From CAYNRA01 sp046293395 (GTDB taxonomy: Bacteria; Bacteroidota; Bacteroidia; Cytophagales; Spirosomataceae), in assembly GCA_046293395.1 (NCBI GenBank), contig JBKBOU010000004.1:1-64000 (forward strand): a stretch of 64,000 nt of DNA. Reading direction: 5' to 3'. Shown here in pieces: positions 16,232-24,067 of the stretch (the stretch's first letter is position 1; each line of letters begins with the position of its first letter). Both the position numbers and the translations under genes were made by a program. Below the pieces are notes generated by a model. That model was not told the DNA's origin. It searched no databases and saw only the letters and a program-made list of their open reading frames with translations.

Positions 16232-17437
16232 ATGAATACACATTACCAAGTTCTCGTCATTGGTGGTGGCAATGCAGGGCTTTCTGCTGCCTCCCAATTA
16301 CTCATCAAAAATTCCTCTCTTTCTATCGCAATCATTGAGCCCTCCCAAAAACATTATTATCAACCCGCCTGGACGCTTGTTGGTGCCGGTGAATTTGATA
16401 TCAACGATACAGAAAAAGACGAAGCGAATTTTATCCCCAAAGGAGCAACCTGGATTCAAGATGCAGTCGCGACCTTTCAACCTGAAAACAACCAAGTAAC
16501 TTGTACGAGCGGAACTGTCTATACGTACGATTCCATGATTGTCGCACCAGGTATTCAACTGGATTGGAATAAAATAAAAGGATTCAAGGAAACCCTCGGT
16601 AAAAACGAAGTTTCGTGTAATTATTCCTTCGAAATGGCGCCATATACGTGGGAGTTAATCAAAAATTTTGAAGGAGGAACTGCCGTTTTTACAAATCCAT
16701 CAACGCCCGTGAAATGCGGTGGCGCACCGCATAAAATCATGTACTTAGCCTGTGATTATTGGCGAAAAAAAGGGATTTTAGATAAATGTGACGTGCACTA
16801 TATTTCTGGCGTTGGCGCCATATTCGCAGTAAAAGAATATGCTTCTACACTGACGGAGGTCGTGAAAAATAATCATATCCAACCGCACTTTTTAGCCAAT
16901 ACCGTTGAAATTGACGGAGTGAATAAAACAGTGTATTACGAACAGAAAAACGAAGCAGGAGAAACGGTTCGCAAAGAAATTAAATTTGACTTATGTCATG
17001 CCGTACCTCCTCAATCTGCACCAAATTTTATCAAAGAAAGTCCATTGGCCGACGAGAAAAATGCTTTTGGATACATCGAAATTGATAAACACTCCATGCA
17101 GCATACGCGCTTCCCGAATGTCTTCGCTTGCGGTGATGCAACCAATGCACCATGCAGCAAAACTGGCGCAGCAATCCGGAAACAAGTGCCAGTAGTTATT
17201 ACAAATCTTCTCGCTTTTCTCGCCAACAAAAAGGCAACCGCCTCATACGACGGTTACAGCGCCTGCCCAATTCCTACGCAATACGGCAAATTGATGCTCG
17301 CTGAATTTGACTATTCCAATACTCCGAAAATGACGTTCCCCTTTGATCAAACCAAACCGCGCTGGACGATGTGGGTGCTCAAAAGATATATCTTGCCTTG
17401 GCTTTACTGGAATAAAATCCTAAAAGGTACAGCTTAA
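16232..17437 (+). CDS. sqr: Sulfide:quinone oxidoreductase, type II (mitochondrial SQOR-like)
   Basis: A 401-residue flavoprotein. It has the N-terminal FAD motif VIGGGNAGLSAA, then VKCGGAPHKIMYLACDYWRKKG with Cys162, and DGYSACPIPTQYGKLMLAEFDY with Cys345. These match the two redox Cys of human SQOR in sequence context. FACGDATNAPCSKTGAA is the second FAD motif, and the C-terminus PWLYWNKILKG fits the membrane-binding end. It oxidises sulfide to a persulfide with electrons to quinone. Monocistronic, with its own dyad and terminator. Together with the downstream dioxygenase and rhodaneses it reproduces the mitochondrial sulfide pathway. Confidence 0.9.
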   Translation: MNTHYQVLVIGGGNAGLSAASQLLIKNSSLSIAIIEPSQKHYYQPAWTLVGAGEFDINDTEKDEANFIPKGATWIQDAVATFQPENNQVTCTSGTVYTYDSMIVAPGIQLDWNKIKGFKETLGKNEVSCNYSFEMAPYTWELIKNFEGGTAVFTNPSTPVKCGGAPHKIMYLACDYWRKKGILDKCDVHYISGVGAIFAVKEYASTLTEVVKNNHIQPHFLANTVEIDGVNKTVYYEQKNEAGETVRKEIKFDLCHAVPPQSAPNFIKESPLADEKNAFGYIEIDKHSMQHTRFPNVFACGDATNAPCSKTGAAIRKQVPVVITNLLAFLANKKATASYDGYSACPIPTQYGKLMLAEFDYSNTPKMTFPFDQTKPRWTMWVLKRYILPWLYWNKILKGTA

Positions 17438-17463
17438 TCATTTTCCTTGATTTTTTATCCATT

Positions 17464-17500
17464 AACTGCTTCCCATCTCGTTTGGGAAAGCAGTTTTTTG
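17464..17500 (+). terminator. Rho-independent terminator after sqr
   Basis: Arms AACTGCTTCCC and GGGAAAGCAGTT followed by a T run. It lies between sqr and the convergent membrane-protein gene. Confidence 0.75.
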
Positions 17501-17526
17501 TTTTAATAGATTGCTGACCAAGAAAA

Positions 17527-18435
17527 TCATTGCTTTTCTGATAAAGCATTTTTTTCGTAATAATCATGAATCAGAAGGATTAGATAACCGAATAAAACCG
17601 CGCCGATAATCAAAGCATTGTTCATAATACCGTCAACGGAAAAAGAAATTTTTAAGAGAATTGTAGAAATAACAAACCCTGAATTTCGAATGATTTTGTG
17701 AAATTCATCCGAGTAAAAAAGAGAGGAAAGCAACAGAAAAACATCCACAATAATCAAGATAGTGAAGAAATCATCAAAGAAAACCTTGTTGATATTGGTA
17801 AAGACAATCACCCCGTTTTGATAATTCCGAATGAACTCGGAAGTCCAGTCAAGCAAGGTAAACGAGGCGAGTGAAAGTAAAATAGGAACAAGTAAGGTAG
17901 CAATGACTTGTTTTAAACGGATAAACGTACTCATTTTTAACCTGTTTTCTGCGTCTTCAGTCAAAGGGCGCGTGGTTTTTCTCTTTTTGTTATTCATATA
18001 AATCAACAGAATGAGGAAAAATAAAATAAGTGCCGTCACGACATCGTATGTAAATTGTAAATCATACCGATTTTGAAACCAATTGGAGGTTAATTCTAAA
18101 TGAGAAATATCTTTGAAAATGCGGCGCACAACGATTAGCGTAATGATTTCATATTGCTTCCCGATGTAAATGGTAATCGATTTTGGTAGGAAAAAGATAA
18201 GCAAATAGACCTCATAAACAAGTATAAATGAGAAAGGCGTATAAATAGCCGCAATGGGACTTTTGAAAAACTTAGAGTCGATTTCCAATACATGCAAATT
18301 GACAAGTGTGATGAGTAAAAGGTGCAGTGCATAACTTATCAAAGCAATACTAAGCATGACTTTCTCGCTTTTCTCCTTTGTTTGGGAGGATAACAGCCGA
18401 CTAAATAGAAGCTCAACAGAGGATGTACGATTCAT
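17527..18435 (-). CDS. Hypothetical multi-pass membrane protein
   Basis: A 302-residue protein with about seven hydrophobic segments separated by short charged loops, including a positively charged stretch (NNKKRKTTRPLTEDAENRLKM) in the middle. I recognise no family and see no catalytic motif. It is the only minus-strand gene between sqr and the Crp/Fnr regulator and shows no CRP-like dyad, so it may be unrelated to sulfur metabolism. Confidence 0.6.
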   Translation of the reverse strand: MNRTSSVELLFSRLLSSQTKEKSEKVMLSIALISYALHLLLITLVNLHVLEIDSKFFKSPIAAIYTPFSFILVYEVYLLIFFLPKSITIYIGKQYEIITLIVVRRIFKDISHLELTSNWFQNRYDLQFTYDVVTALILFFLILLIYMNNKKRKTTRPLTEDAENRLKMSTFIRLKQVIATLLVPILLSLASFTLLDWTSEFIRNYQNGVIVFTNINKVFFDDFFTILIIVDVFLLLSSLFYSDEFHKIIRNSGFVISTILLKISFSVDGIMNNALIIGAVLFGYLILLIHDYYEKNALSEKQ

Positions 18436-18769
18436 TGGAATTTTTTTGCGTATGGAAAAAATGGGATGTTTGTATGAAATTATCCCGAACGAAATTCTAA
18501 TTATTTCATTTTCAATTAAATACGTAAACTTGTAGTAGAACTATTTGGTTTTTTTGATGAAGAATAAGACAGAAAAAAGAGGTAGTTGGCTTAGATAAAT
18601 TCATGAAAACGATTAAAAATAGAAAGTATAAGCTGCTTGAAAATGAATACAGACAGATTTTAGCATTGATAAGTACCCAATTAAATGTGATTTATTGGGT
18701 AACAAGATGCAGGATAAAGGGATAGATGTTTGTAATTTGGTGTTTGAGTATAAAACCCTATTGAAAAAA
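18436..18769. other. Divergent intergenic region, no clear gene
   Basis: This 334-bp stretch separates the minus-strand membrane protein from the Crp/Fnr gene. I see no TGTrAy-N4-rTCACG dyad in it, so the regulator does not obviously control itself. A TAATTTG at 18732-18738 is a possible -7 element for the regulator. A 40-codon frame at 18603-18725 has no other support. Confidence 0.4.
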
Positions 18770-19420
18770 ATGAAAATTGATTTTAAAGAATTGCATGACC
18801 AATTCGGTCGCATGTTTGAGGTAAGTCTATTACAAGAATTAGCGGAAGTCGGTAAATACATGGAAGTGGAAGAAGGATATGCACTCATGAAACCCGGTGG
18901 ATACATCCGTTCTGTACCAATTATATTGTCTGGCTCTGTAAAGATTGTTCGCTCGGATTCAGAAGGAAAAGAAGCACTATTGTATTATTTAGGCGGAAAA
19001 GATTCTTGTGCTATGTCCTTGACATGCTGTTTAGACCACAGACAAAGCGAAATTTCAGCAATTACAGATGAAAAAACCCGCCTCATCTTGATTCCCGTCG
19101 AACGTGTAGAAGACTGGATGACGAAATATTCCTCTTGGAAGCAATTCGTTTTCATGACTTATCAGAAAAGATTTGAAGATTTATTGGGTGCAATTGACCA
19201 AATCGTTTTCCATAAATTAGACCAACGTTTGGTGATGCTTTTGCAGAAAAAAGCCAAACAATGTGGCTGTTCTGTGTTGCAAACAACGCACGAGGAACTC
19301 AGCAACGAGTTGGCAACCTCACGTGAAGTGGTATCGCGTTTGTTGAAACAACTAGAAAGAATAGGAAGCGTAAAACTTTCGAGAAATAAAATAGAGCTGT
19401 TAGATCTTACAAACGTATGA
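18770..19420 (+). CDS. Crp/Fnr-family transcriptional regulator
   Basis: A 216-residue regulator: N-terminal cyclic-nucleotide-type beta barrel (residues about 20-120), dimer helix, and C-terminal winged helix with THEELSNELATSREVVSRLLKQLERIG. Cys80, Cys86 and Cys87 cluster in the barrel (DSCAMSLTCCL), and a further pair lies in KQCGC near the HTH; they could sense sulfide, persulfide, redox state or NO. The start at 18770 gives the usual family N-terminus; an ATG at 18707 would add 21 residues. It is the best candidate to bind the nine dyads in this island. Confidence 0.88.
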   Translation: MKIDFKELHDQFGRMFEVSLLQELAEVGKYMEVEEGYALMKPGGYIRSVPIILSGSVKIVRSDSEGKEALLYYLGGKDSCAMSLTCCLDHRQSEISAITDEKTRLILIPVERVEDWMTKYSSWKQFVFMTYQKRFEDLLGAIDQIVFHKLDQRLVMLLQKKAKQCGCSVLQTTHEELSNELATSREVVSRLLKQLERIGSVKLSRNKIELLDLTNV

Positions 19421-19435
19421 TATTTATCAGGTGTT

Positions 19436-19480
19436 TGTAACTATTATCACGGAAACGGCGAAGTCGAGTCTCTACTTTTG
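19436..19480 (+). promoter_or_regulatory. CRP-like dyad and -7 element of the TauE/SafE exporter
   Basis: Dyad TGTAACTATTATCACG at 19436-19451, only 15 bp after the Crp/Fnr stop, and consensus -7 TACTTTTG at 19473-19480; the centres are 33 bp apart. Confidence 0.78.
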
Positions 19481-19516
19481 TAGCATTCTTTTTTATATTA
19501 AAAAACGCACGAATCA

Positions 19517-20320
19517 ATGAATGCTATCGAAATTATTGGCTTTGCCGCTTCCATTTTAATCGGAGTAAGCCTTGGGTTAATAGGTGGAGGTGGGAGTATC
19601 CTGACGCTCCCCGTTCTCGTTTATTTATTACATGTAGATCCTGTTTTATCAACCGCGTATTCGCTTTTTGTTGTAGGGACAACCTCGCTTGTGGGTTCCT
19701 TTTCTTTCATGAAAAAGAAGCTTATCAATTACAAAGCGGCAGTCGTTTTTGCCATTCCTTCGTTCACGACTGTATTCATAACAAGAAAATTTTTGGTCCC
19801 AGCCATTCCGGATGAATTATTTACCGTAGGTGATTTTACGTTGACCAAAAACGTAGGAATCATGGTTTTCTTCGCCTTGATTATGCTCTTTGCCTCTGTT
19901 TCCATGATTCGTAGCAAAAAAGGAGGAGCAGAAGAAGAAAATGGAGAACTCAAATTTAACCTTCCGATGATTGCCCTCGAAGGTGGACTCGTGGGTGTGC
20001 TAACCGGAATTGTTGGCGCAGGTGGTGGCTTCTTGATTATCCCAGCACTTGTTCTTTTCGCGCGTTTACCTATGAAAATGGCCGTAGGAACATCTCTTTT
20101 AATCATTGCTGCCAAATCACTCATTGGTTTCTTAGGTGATATTTCAAATTTAGTCATTGACTGGCCTTTCCTTCTTATTTTTACAGCACTTTCAGTTGTT
20201 GGGATTTTTATCGGTAGTTATTTATCGAAGTTTATCCCAGGCGAAAAACTAAAAACGGCGTTCGGTTGGTTTGTTCTTGTCATGGGTACGTATATCATCC
20301 TGAAAGAAATTCTTTTCTAA
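19517..20320 (+). CDS. TauE/SafE-family sulfite (anion) exporter
   Basis: A 267-residue membrane protein with seven to eight helices and two repeated halves, each with a glycine-rich motif: LGLIGGGGSILTLPVLVYLL near the N-terminus and VGVLTGIVGAGGGFLIIPALVLF in the middle. Family members move sulfite, sulfoacetate or related organosulfur anions. It stands alone with its own dyad between the regulator and the persulfide dioxygenase. Since that dioxygenase makes sulfite, sulfite export is the natural reading. Confidence 0.85.
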   Translation: MNAIEIIGFAASILIGVSLGLIGGGGSILTLPVLVYLLHVDPVLSTAYSLFVVGTTSLVGSFSFMKKKLINYKAAVVFAIPSFTTVFITRKFLVPAIPDELFTVGDFTLTKNVGIMVFFALIMLFASVSMIRSKKGGAEEENGELKFNLPMIALEGGLVGVLTGIVGAGGGFLIIPALVLFARLPMKMAVGTSLLIIAAKSLIGFLGDISNLVIDWPFLLIFTALSVVGIFIGSYLSKFIPGEKLKTAFGWFVLVMGTYIILKEILF

Positions 20321-20340
20321 AATTAGTATAAAAAGCCTTC

Positions 20341-20385
20341 TGTAATGAAAGTCACTGACGGATATCAGAAAGCTATGTAACTTTG
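20341..20385 (+). promoter_or_regulatory. CRP-like dyad and -7 element of the persulfide dioxygenase
   Basis: Dyad TGTAATGAAAGTCACT at 20341-20356 and consensus -7 TAACTTTG at 20378-20385, 33 bp apart. A second element TGACGGATATCA (20356-20367) lies between them. Confidence 0.7.
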
Positions 20386-20411
20386 TATCATCATTTTAAA
20401 CAATCTCTGTT

Positions 20412-21806
20412 ATGTTTTTTCAACACATTTATGATAAGAGCTTAGCTCAAGCAAGTTATTTCATCGGATGCCAAAAAGTGGGTATCGCCATGGTTATTGA
20501 TCCAAAAAGAGATGTGGATACATACCTCGAGATAGCGAAGCAAAATAATATGAAAATTACACATATCGCTGAAACCCACATCCACGCTGACTTCCTTTCG
20601 GGTTCACGTGAATTAGCAGCGATTACCGGCGCTACCATGTACCTTTCTGATGAAGGTGGTGAAGGCTGGGAATATGAATTTGACCACGTAGGTTTAAAAG
20701 ACGGTGATATTATTAACGTTGGAAACCTAAAAATTGAAGTATTGCACACGCCAGGTCACACACCAGAAAGTATTTCGTTTTTATTGACAGATACGCCGGC
20801 AAGCCCAAATCCGGTTATGATGTTTACCGGAGACTTCGTTTTCGTAGGTGATATTGGTCGCCCAGACTTATTGGAAAAAGCAGCCGGAATGGTAGGAACG
20901 CAAGATGCAGGTGCTTTGCAAATGTATAAGTCTATCCAGCGTTTCAATGCGCTACCAGATTATATTCAGGTTTGGCCAGGCCATGGCGCAGGTTCTGCTT
21001 GTGGAAAAGCCTTGGGTGCTGTTCCTAGCTCGACTGTCGGATACGAAAAAGTAAGAAACTGGGCGTTCCAATACAGTGACAACCAAGAAGGTTTTGTGAA
21101 GTATCTTTTGGCTGACCAGCCAGAGCCACCAAAGTACTTTGCCATGATGAAAAAATTAAACAAAGTAGAACGTTCTCTTTTGACGGAAGTACCAGCACAA
21201 AAGAAAATGACAGCCGAAGAAGTAAAAGCAGCGATGGCAGAGGGTATCAAATTAATTGATACGCGCAACAAAGTCGCTTTTGCAGAAGGTTTTGTACCAG
21301 GAAGTATCAATATTCAACATAATAATTCATTTGCTACTTGGATGGGTTGGTTCTTAACCTACGACGAGAAGTTTATCTTGGTAGCTAATGACAACGAAAT
21401 CGAAGAACTCACGCGTAAACTGATGCGTATCGGTTTGGATAACGTAGCCGGATACATTGATACGCTTGAAGGACTTGGTGAACTCGCGAAAGCAGATGTA
21501 ATCGGGCTCGAAGAATTTAAGTCGTTTGTAGCAGATAATGAAACACAAGTAGTGGACTTGCGTGGAGTGGCTGAGTATAATTCTGGCCATGTTGCGGGTG
21601 CAGATAACGTATTTATCGGTACACTTCCCCAAAATTTGGAGAAAATCAGCAAAGACAAGCAAGTGGTTATTCATTGCCAAGGGGGCGATAGAGCCGCTAT
21701 TGGTTACTCTTTGCTCGTGAAGCACGGATTTACAAACGTAAAAAATTATTCTGCGGGTATGAACGAGTGGGCAAACGAAGGAAACGCCATTGTTTCTGAA
21801 GCGTAA
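20412..21806 (+). CDS. Persulfide dioxygenase-rhodanese fusion (ETHE1-like)
   Basis: A 464-residue protein. Residues 1 to about 245 form a metallo-beta-lactamase fold with ETHIHADFLSG, LHTPGHTPESISF and TGDFVFVGDIGRPDL, as in ETHE1-type enzymes that turn glutathione persulfide into sulfite. Two rhodanese domains follow: one near 260-350 with VANDNE at the loop, so lacking the catalytic Cys, and a second with HCQGGDRA, which looks active. The enzyme links the sulfide quinone oxidoreductase product to sulfite, and the rhodanese can make thiosulfate from sulfite and persulfide. Confidence 0.88.
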   Translation: MFFQHIYDKSLAQASYFIGCQKVGIAMVIDPKRDVDTYLEIAKQNNMKITHIAETHIHADFLSGSRELAAITGATMYLSDEGGEGWEYEFDHVGLKDGDIINVGNLKIEVLHTPGHTPESISFLLTDTPASPNPVMMFTGDFVFVGDIGRPDLLEKAAGMVGTQDAGALQMYKSIQRFNALPDYIQVWPGHGAGSACGKALGAVPSSTVGYEKVRNWAFQYSDNQEGFVKYLLADQPEPPKYFAMMKKLNKVERSLLTEVPAQKKMTAEEVKAAMAEGIKLIDTRNKVAFAEGFVPGSINIQHNNSFATWMGWFLTYDEKFILVANDNEIEELTRKLMRIGLDNVAGYIDTLEGLGELAKADVIGLEEFKSFVADNETQVVDLRGVAEYNSGHVAGADNVFIGTLPQNLEKISKDKQVVIHCQGGDRAAIGYSLLVKHGFTNVKNYSAGMNEWANEGNAIVSEA

Positions 21807-21871
21807 TCGCCTATTTGACCGTATAGATTAAAAGATTACCTAGTAAGTGTTAAGGTAGGGTTAAGGTGAGT

Positions 21872-21904
21872 AAAATCACGAGAAATTTTTCTCGTGATTT
21901 TTTT
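21872..21904 (+). terminator. Rho-independent terminator
   Basis: Arms AAAATCACGAGAAA and TTTCTCGTGATTTT with a following T run, after the dioxygenase gene and just 4 bp before the next CRP-like dyad. Confidence 0.8.
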
Positions 21905-21907
21905 ATG

Positions 21908-21952
21908 TGTGACTAGTATCACGCAATATCGACATGGTCTATATTACATTTA
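21908..21952 (+). promoter_or_regulatory. CRP-like dyad and -7 element of the peroxiredoxin
   Basis: Dyad TGTGACTAGTATCACG at 21908-21923 and a -7-like TACATTTA at 21945-21952 (last base off consensus); the centres are 33 bp apart. Confidence 0.68.
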
Positions 21953-21976
21953 TATATCATTTAAAACTACTATATC

Positions 21977-22627
21977 ATGTCAGAACAAACAACAACCTCT
22001 TTACCAAGAATCGGTGATATTGCACCAGATTTTACCGCAATGACAACCACAGGGCCGCTTACTTTCTCTGAATACAACAAAGGTTCATGGGTTGTATTCT
22101 TCTCTCATCCAGCAGACTTTACACCGGTATGTACAACAGAAATGTGTGGATTTGCAGAAGAGCAAGATACCTTCTTTGCTGAAAATAACTGTAAATTAAT
22201 GGGTTTGAGTATCGATAGTATTCACTCGCACATCGCGTGGGTGGATAATGTGCGCCGGAACACAGGTATTTTGTATAAATTCCCGATTGTAGCAGATATT
22301 GACATGAGCGTGTCGAAATTATGGGGAATGTTGCAACCTGGCGAAAGCGAAACCGCAGCTGTTCGGGCTGTATTCTTTGTTGACCCAACAGGGAAAATCA
22401 GAATGATGATGTATTATCCAATGAGCGTAGGACGAAACATGGATGAAATCAAGCGTGTACTTTTGGCACTTCAAACAGCGGATGAACACAAAGTATCGCT
22501 TCCGTTAAACTGGCAACCGGGTGAACAAGTCATTATGCCCGCACCAAAAACCGTTGAAACACTCCAAGAAAGATTAGATAGTGGGGTAGAAATGGTTGAC
22601 TTCTACCTCGCTAAAAAGAGTTTATAA
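21977..22627 (+). CDS. 1-Cys peroxiredoxin, Prx6 type
   Basis: A 216-residue peroxiredoxin with PADFTPVCTTEMCGFAE (peroxidatic Cys in PVCT) and the long C-terminal arm (PLNWQPGEQVIMPAP) typical of the Prx6/AhpC-like 1-Cys group. It reduces peroxides, and some relatives act on sulfur oxyanions or persulfides. Membership of the presumed sulfur regulon, through its own dyad, suggests protection against peroxide made during sulfide oxidation. Monocistronic, ending at a terminator. Confidence 0.9.
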   Translation: MSEQTTTSLPRIGDIAPDFTAMTTTGPLTFSEYNKGSWVVFFSHPADFTPVCTTEMCGFAEEQDTFFAENNCKLMGLSIDSIHSHIAWVDNVRRNTGILYKFPIVADIDMSVSKLWGMLQPGESETAAVRAVFFVDPTGKIRMMMYYPMSVGRNMDEIKRVLLALQTADEHKVSLPLNWQPGEQVIMPAPKTVETLQERLDSGVEMVDFYLAKKSL

Positions 22628-22651
22628 GCAACAACAAATACAAACCGAATC

Positions 22652-22686
22652 AAATGGGGATTATCTGAAAAGATACCCCATTTTTT
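22652..22686 (+). terminator. Rho-independent terminator after the peroxiredoxin
   Basis: Imperfect arms AAATGGGGATTATC and GATACCCCATTT followed by TTT, 25 bp after the stop codon. Confidence 0.65.
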
Positions 22687-22802
22687 GTGGATATATAATA
22701 AAGTTATCCACAATTTGTGTGTTTATATTACATATATATATGATAATAAGTAGATTATGTGTTGTGTATATGTGGATACTATACGTGAATAGCTGTGGAT
22801 AA
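22686..22802. other. DnaA-box cluster in AT-rich DNA (candidate oriC)
   Basis: Two perfect DnaA boxes occur, TTATCCACA at 22704-22712 and its complement TGTGGATAA at 22794-22802. Two one-mismatch boxes flank them: TGTGGATAT at 22686-22694 and TGTGGATAC at 22771-22779. The DNA between is strongly AT-rich (TATATTACATATATATATG) and could melt. No gene lies within 22628-23293. This arrangement resembles a replication origin, though dnaA is not adjacent and gene directions do not diverge here. Confidence 0.45.
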
Positions 22803-23019
22803 CTTTTTAAAGAGCTATTTATTTAGGGGAAATTGAGCGGTTTATGCAGAGTAAATAAAGAGATTATTCCAAAGAGTAAACACGGTAAAGAGAGGAGTAG
22901 AAAAAAGGAGATAAATCTGATTTCTATGAAAATGAGTGAGTGTAAAATCACATTTTATAAGTCAAAAAGAGGAAAGTAACAAAAGTACCTGTCTAATTAG
23001 GTAAAATCAAATAAAAAAA

Positions 23020-23050
23020 TTTGGTTGAATCAAAAAATAGCATAAATTTG
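23020..23050 (+). promoter_or_regulatory. Strong consensus promoter of the candidate small RNA
   Basis: TTTG at 23020-23023, a 19-bp spacer and TAAATTTG at 23043-23050 make a full match to the Bacteroidota -33/-7 consensus. No start codon follows at a useful distance; the next clear gene begins at 23294 and has its own -7 box. Confidence 0.6.
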
Positions 23051-23056
23051 CAGTTA

Positions 23057-23224
23057 AGTAAGCAGTCTTGTATATACAAGATAGCATAAACGAGCAACTA
23101 GATTTGGGCAAACGCCTTGTATATAGTTAAGATTTCACATCCTAGCAATGGGGGTGATTCATCATAGGTTAAAGTATTTTCGTCGTAAAAAGGCATTCGG
23201 GTTTCCTGGATGTCTTTTTGTTTT
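23057..23224 (+). ncRNA. Candidate structured small RNA, class not recognised
   Basis: About 165 nt lie between a consensus promoter and a terminator-like hairpin (23187-23219, 15 pairs with three G-U, 3-nt loop, then a T tract). Inside, TATATACAAG (23071-23080) can pair with CTTGTATATA (23116-23125), and CCTA/TAGG can close a second element around 23141-23168. No open frame of note is present. It matches no riboswitch motif I know. A 6S-like RNA or another housekeeping RNA is possible. The downstream GntR gene has its own promoter, so this is more likely a free RNA than a leader. Confidence 0.45.
23067..23080. promoter_or_regulatory. Palindrome CTTGTATATACAAG, possible GntR (HutC-type) operator
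   Basis: A perfect 14-bp palindrome with core TGTATATACA, very like the TGTA-N2-TACA sites of HutC-type regulators. It lies about 10 bp past the expected start of the small RNA and 214 bp before a HutC-type gntR gene. It is also part of a possible RNA stem, so its role is ambiguous. Confidence 0.4.
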
Positions 23225-23261
23225 TCAATCGGGGCTCTTTTCAACAATCATTATGAATGAC

Positions 23262-23269
23262 TAACTTTG
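23262..23269 (+). promoter_or_regulatory. -7 element of the GntR gene
   Basis: Consensus TAACTTTG, 24 bp before the ATG at 23294, giving a short leader. Confidence 0.5.
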
Positions 23270-23293
23270 GAGCAAAATACTTTAACAAGATAA

Positions 23294-24010
23294 ATGCAGA
23301 CGAAAAAACCGCTTTATAGACATATCCAAAGTGGATTGAAAGAAAAAATAACTTCTGGATTCTATCCAGAAGGCTCTATGCTCCCGTCCGAACACGAATT
23401 ATGTGAAATTTATGGAGCCACGCGCATGACTGTTCGCCAGGCTCTCAAAGAGTTGGTGAATGAAGGATACATTACCCGCAAACATGGCAAAGGTAGTACG
23501 GTTTCTGCCATGCGAAAATCGTTGGGTTTGCTTTCTTTAAAAGGTTGGACGGAGGTCGTCGGGGCAAGCGAACGCCACGGTGTTACTACCATCTTATCTG
23601 GTCCTAGCGATGTCCTGCTGCCCAATCCCGTATTCAAACATTTGATGTCTGAAGAAGAAGAGAAAAAATTCTTTATCCTGGAACGGCTCCGAAGTGTAGA
23701 AGAAGACCCAATTATGGTCGAAACAACGTTTATCTCGTCCACTATTTTACCTGATTTTAACAAAGAACCCCTTATTGACGGCTCTGTGTTCAAAACGCTA
23801 TTCATGAAATACGGCATTGATGTACAAGATATGGTACAAGAAGTCAAAGCAGTATCCGCCGAGAAAGAAATCGCTGTACATCTCAAATGCAAAGTAAAGT
23901 CCCCTGTACTGCATATTTTACGTCGATATAAAACATCCAAACCCGGCTTTTTTCTCTACAGTTCGACCTACTGTAATACCGATAAATATGCAGTGAGTAG
24001 TTTTAATTAA
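23294..24010 (+). CDS. GntR-family regulator, HutC/UTRA type
   Basis: A 238-residue protein. The N-terminal winged helix has LYRHIQSGLKEKITSGFYPEGSMLPSEHELCEIYGATRMTVRQALKELVNEGYI, a classic GntR domain. The C-terminal 150 residues form a UTRA effector domain (EEEKKFFILERLRSVEEDPIMVETTFI). HutC-type regulators bind small carboxylates, amino-acid derivatives or sugars. It stands 57 bp before the Anbu operon in the same direction and may control it, or the palindrome upstream. Confidence 0.85.
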   Translation: MQTKKPLYRHIQSGLKEKITSGFYPEGSMLPSEHELCEIYGATRMTVRQALKELVNEGYITRKHGKGSTVSAMRKSLGLLSLKGWTEVVGASERHGVTTILSGPSDVLLPNPVFKHLMSEEEEKKFFILERLRSVEEDPIMVETTFISSTILPDFNKEPLIDGSVFKTLFMKYGIDVQDMVQEVKAVSAEKEIAVHLKCKVKSPVLHILRRYKTSKPGFFLYSSTYCNTDKYAVSSFN

Positions 24011-24067
24011 GCTAGAATTAGTTTACATTTGCTTACTATCGTAAACCAAAGAAAACACACCTGAACT

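Noticed and set aside
18603..18725. 40-codon frame upstream of the Crp/Fnr gene, possible leader peptide
   Set aside because: No family match, no regulatory run of codons and no supporting promoter; length is within chance.
22596..22802. Open frame overlapping the peroxiredoxin end and the DnaA-box cluster
   Set aside because: Repetitive hydrophobic translation of AT-rich DNA; runs through a terminator.
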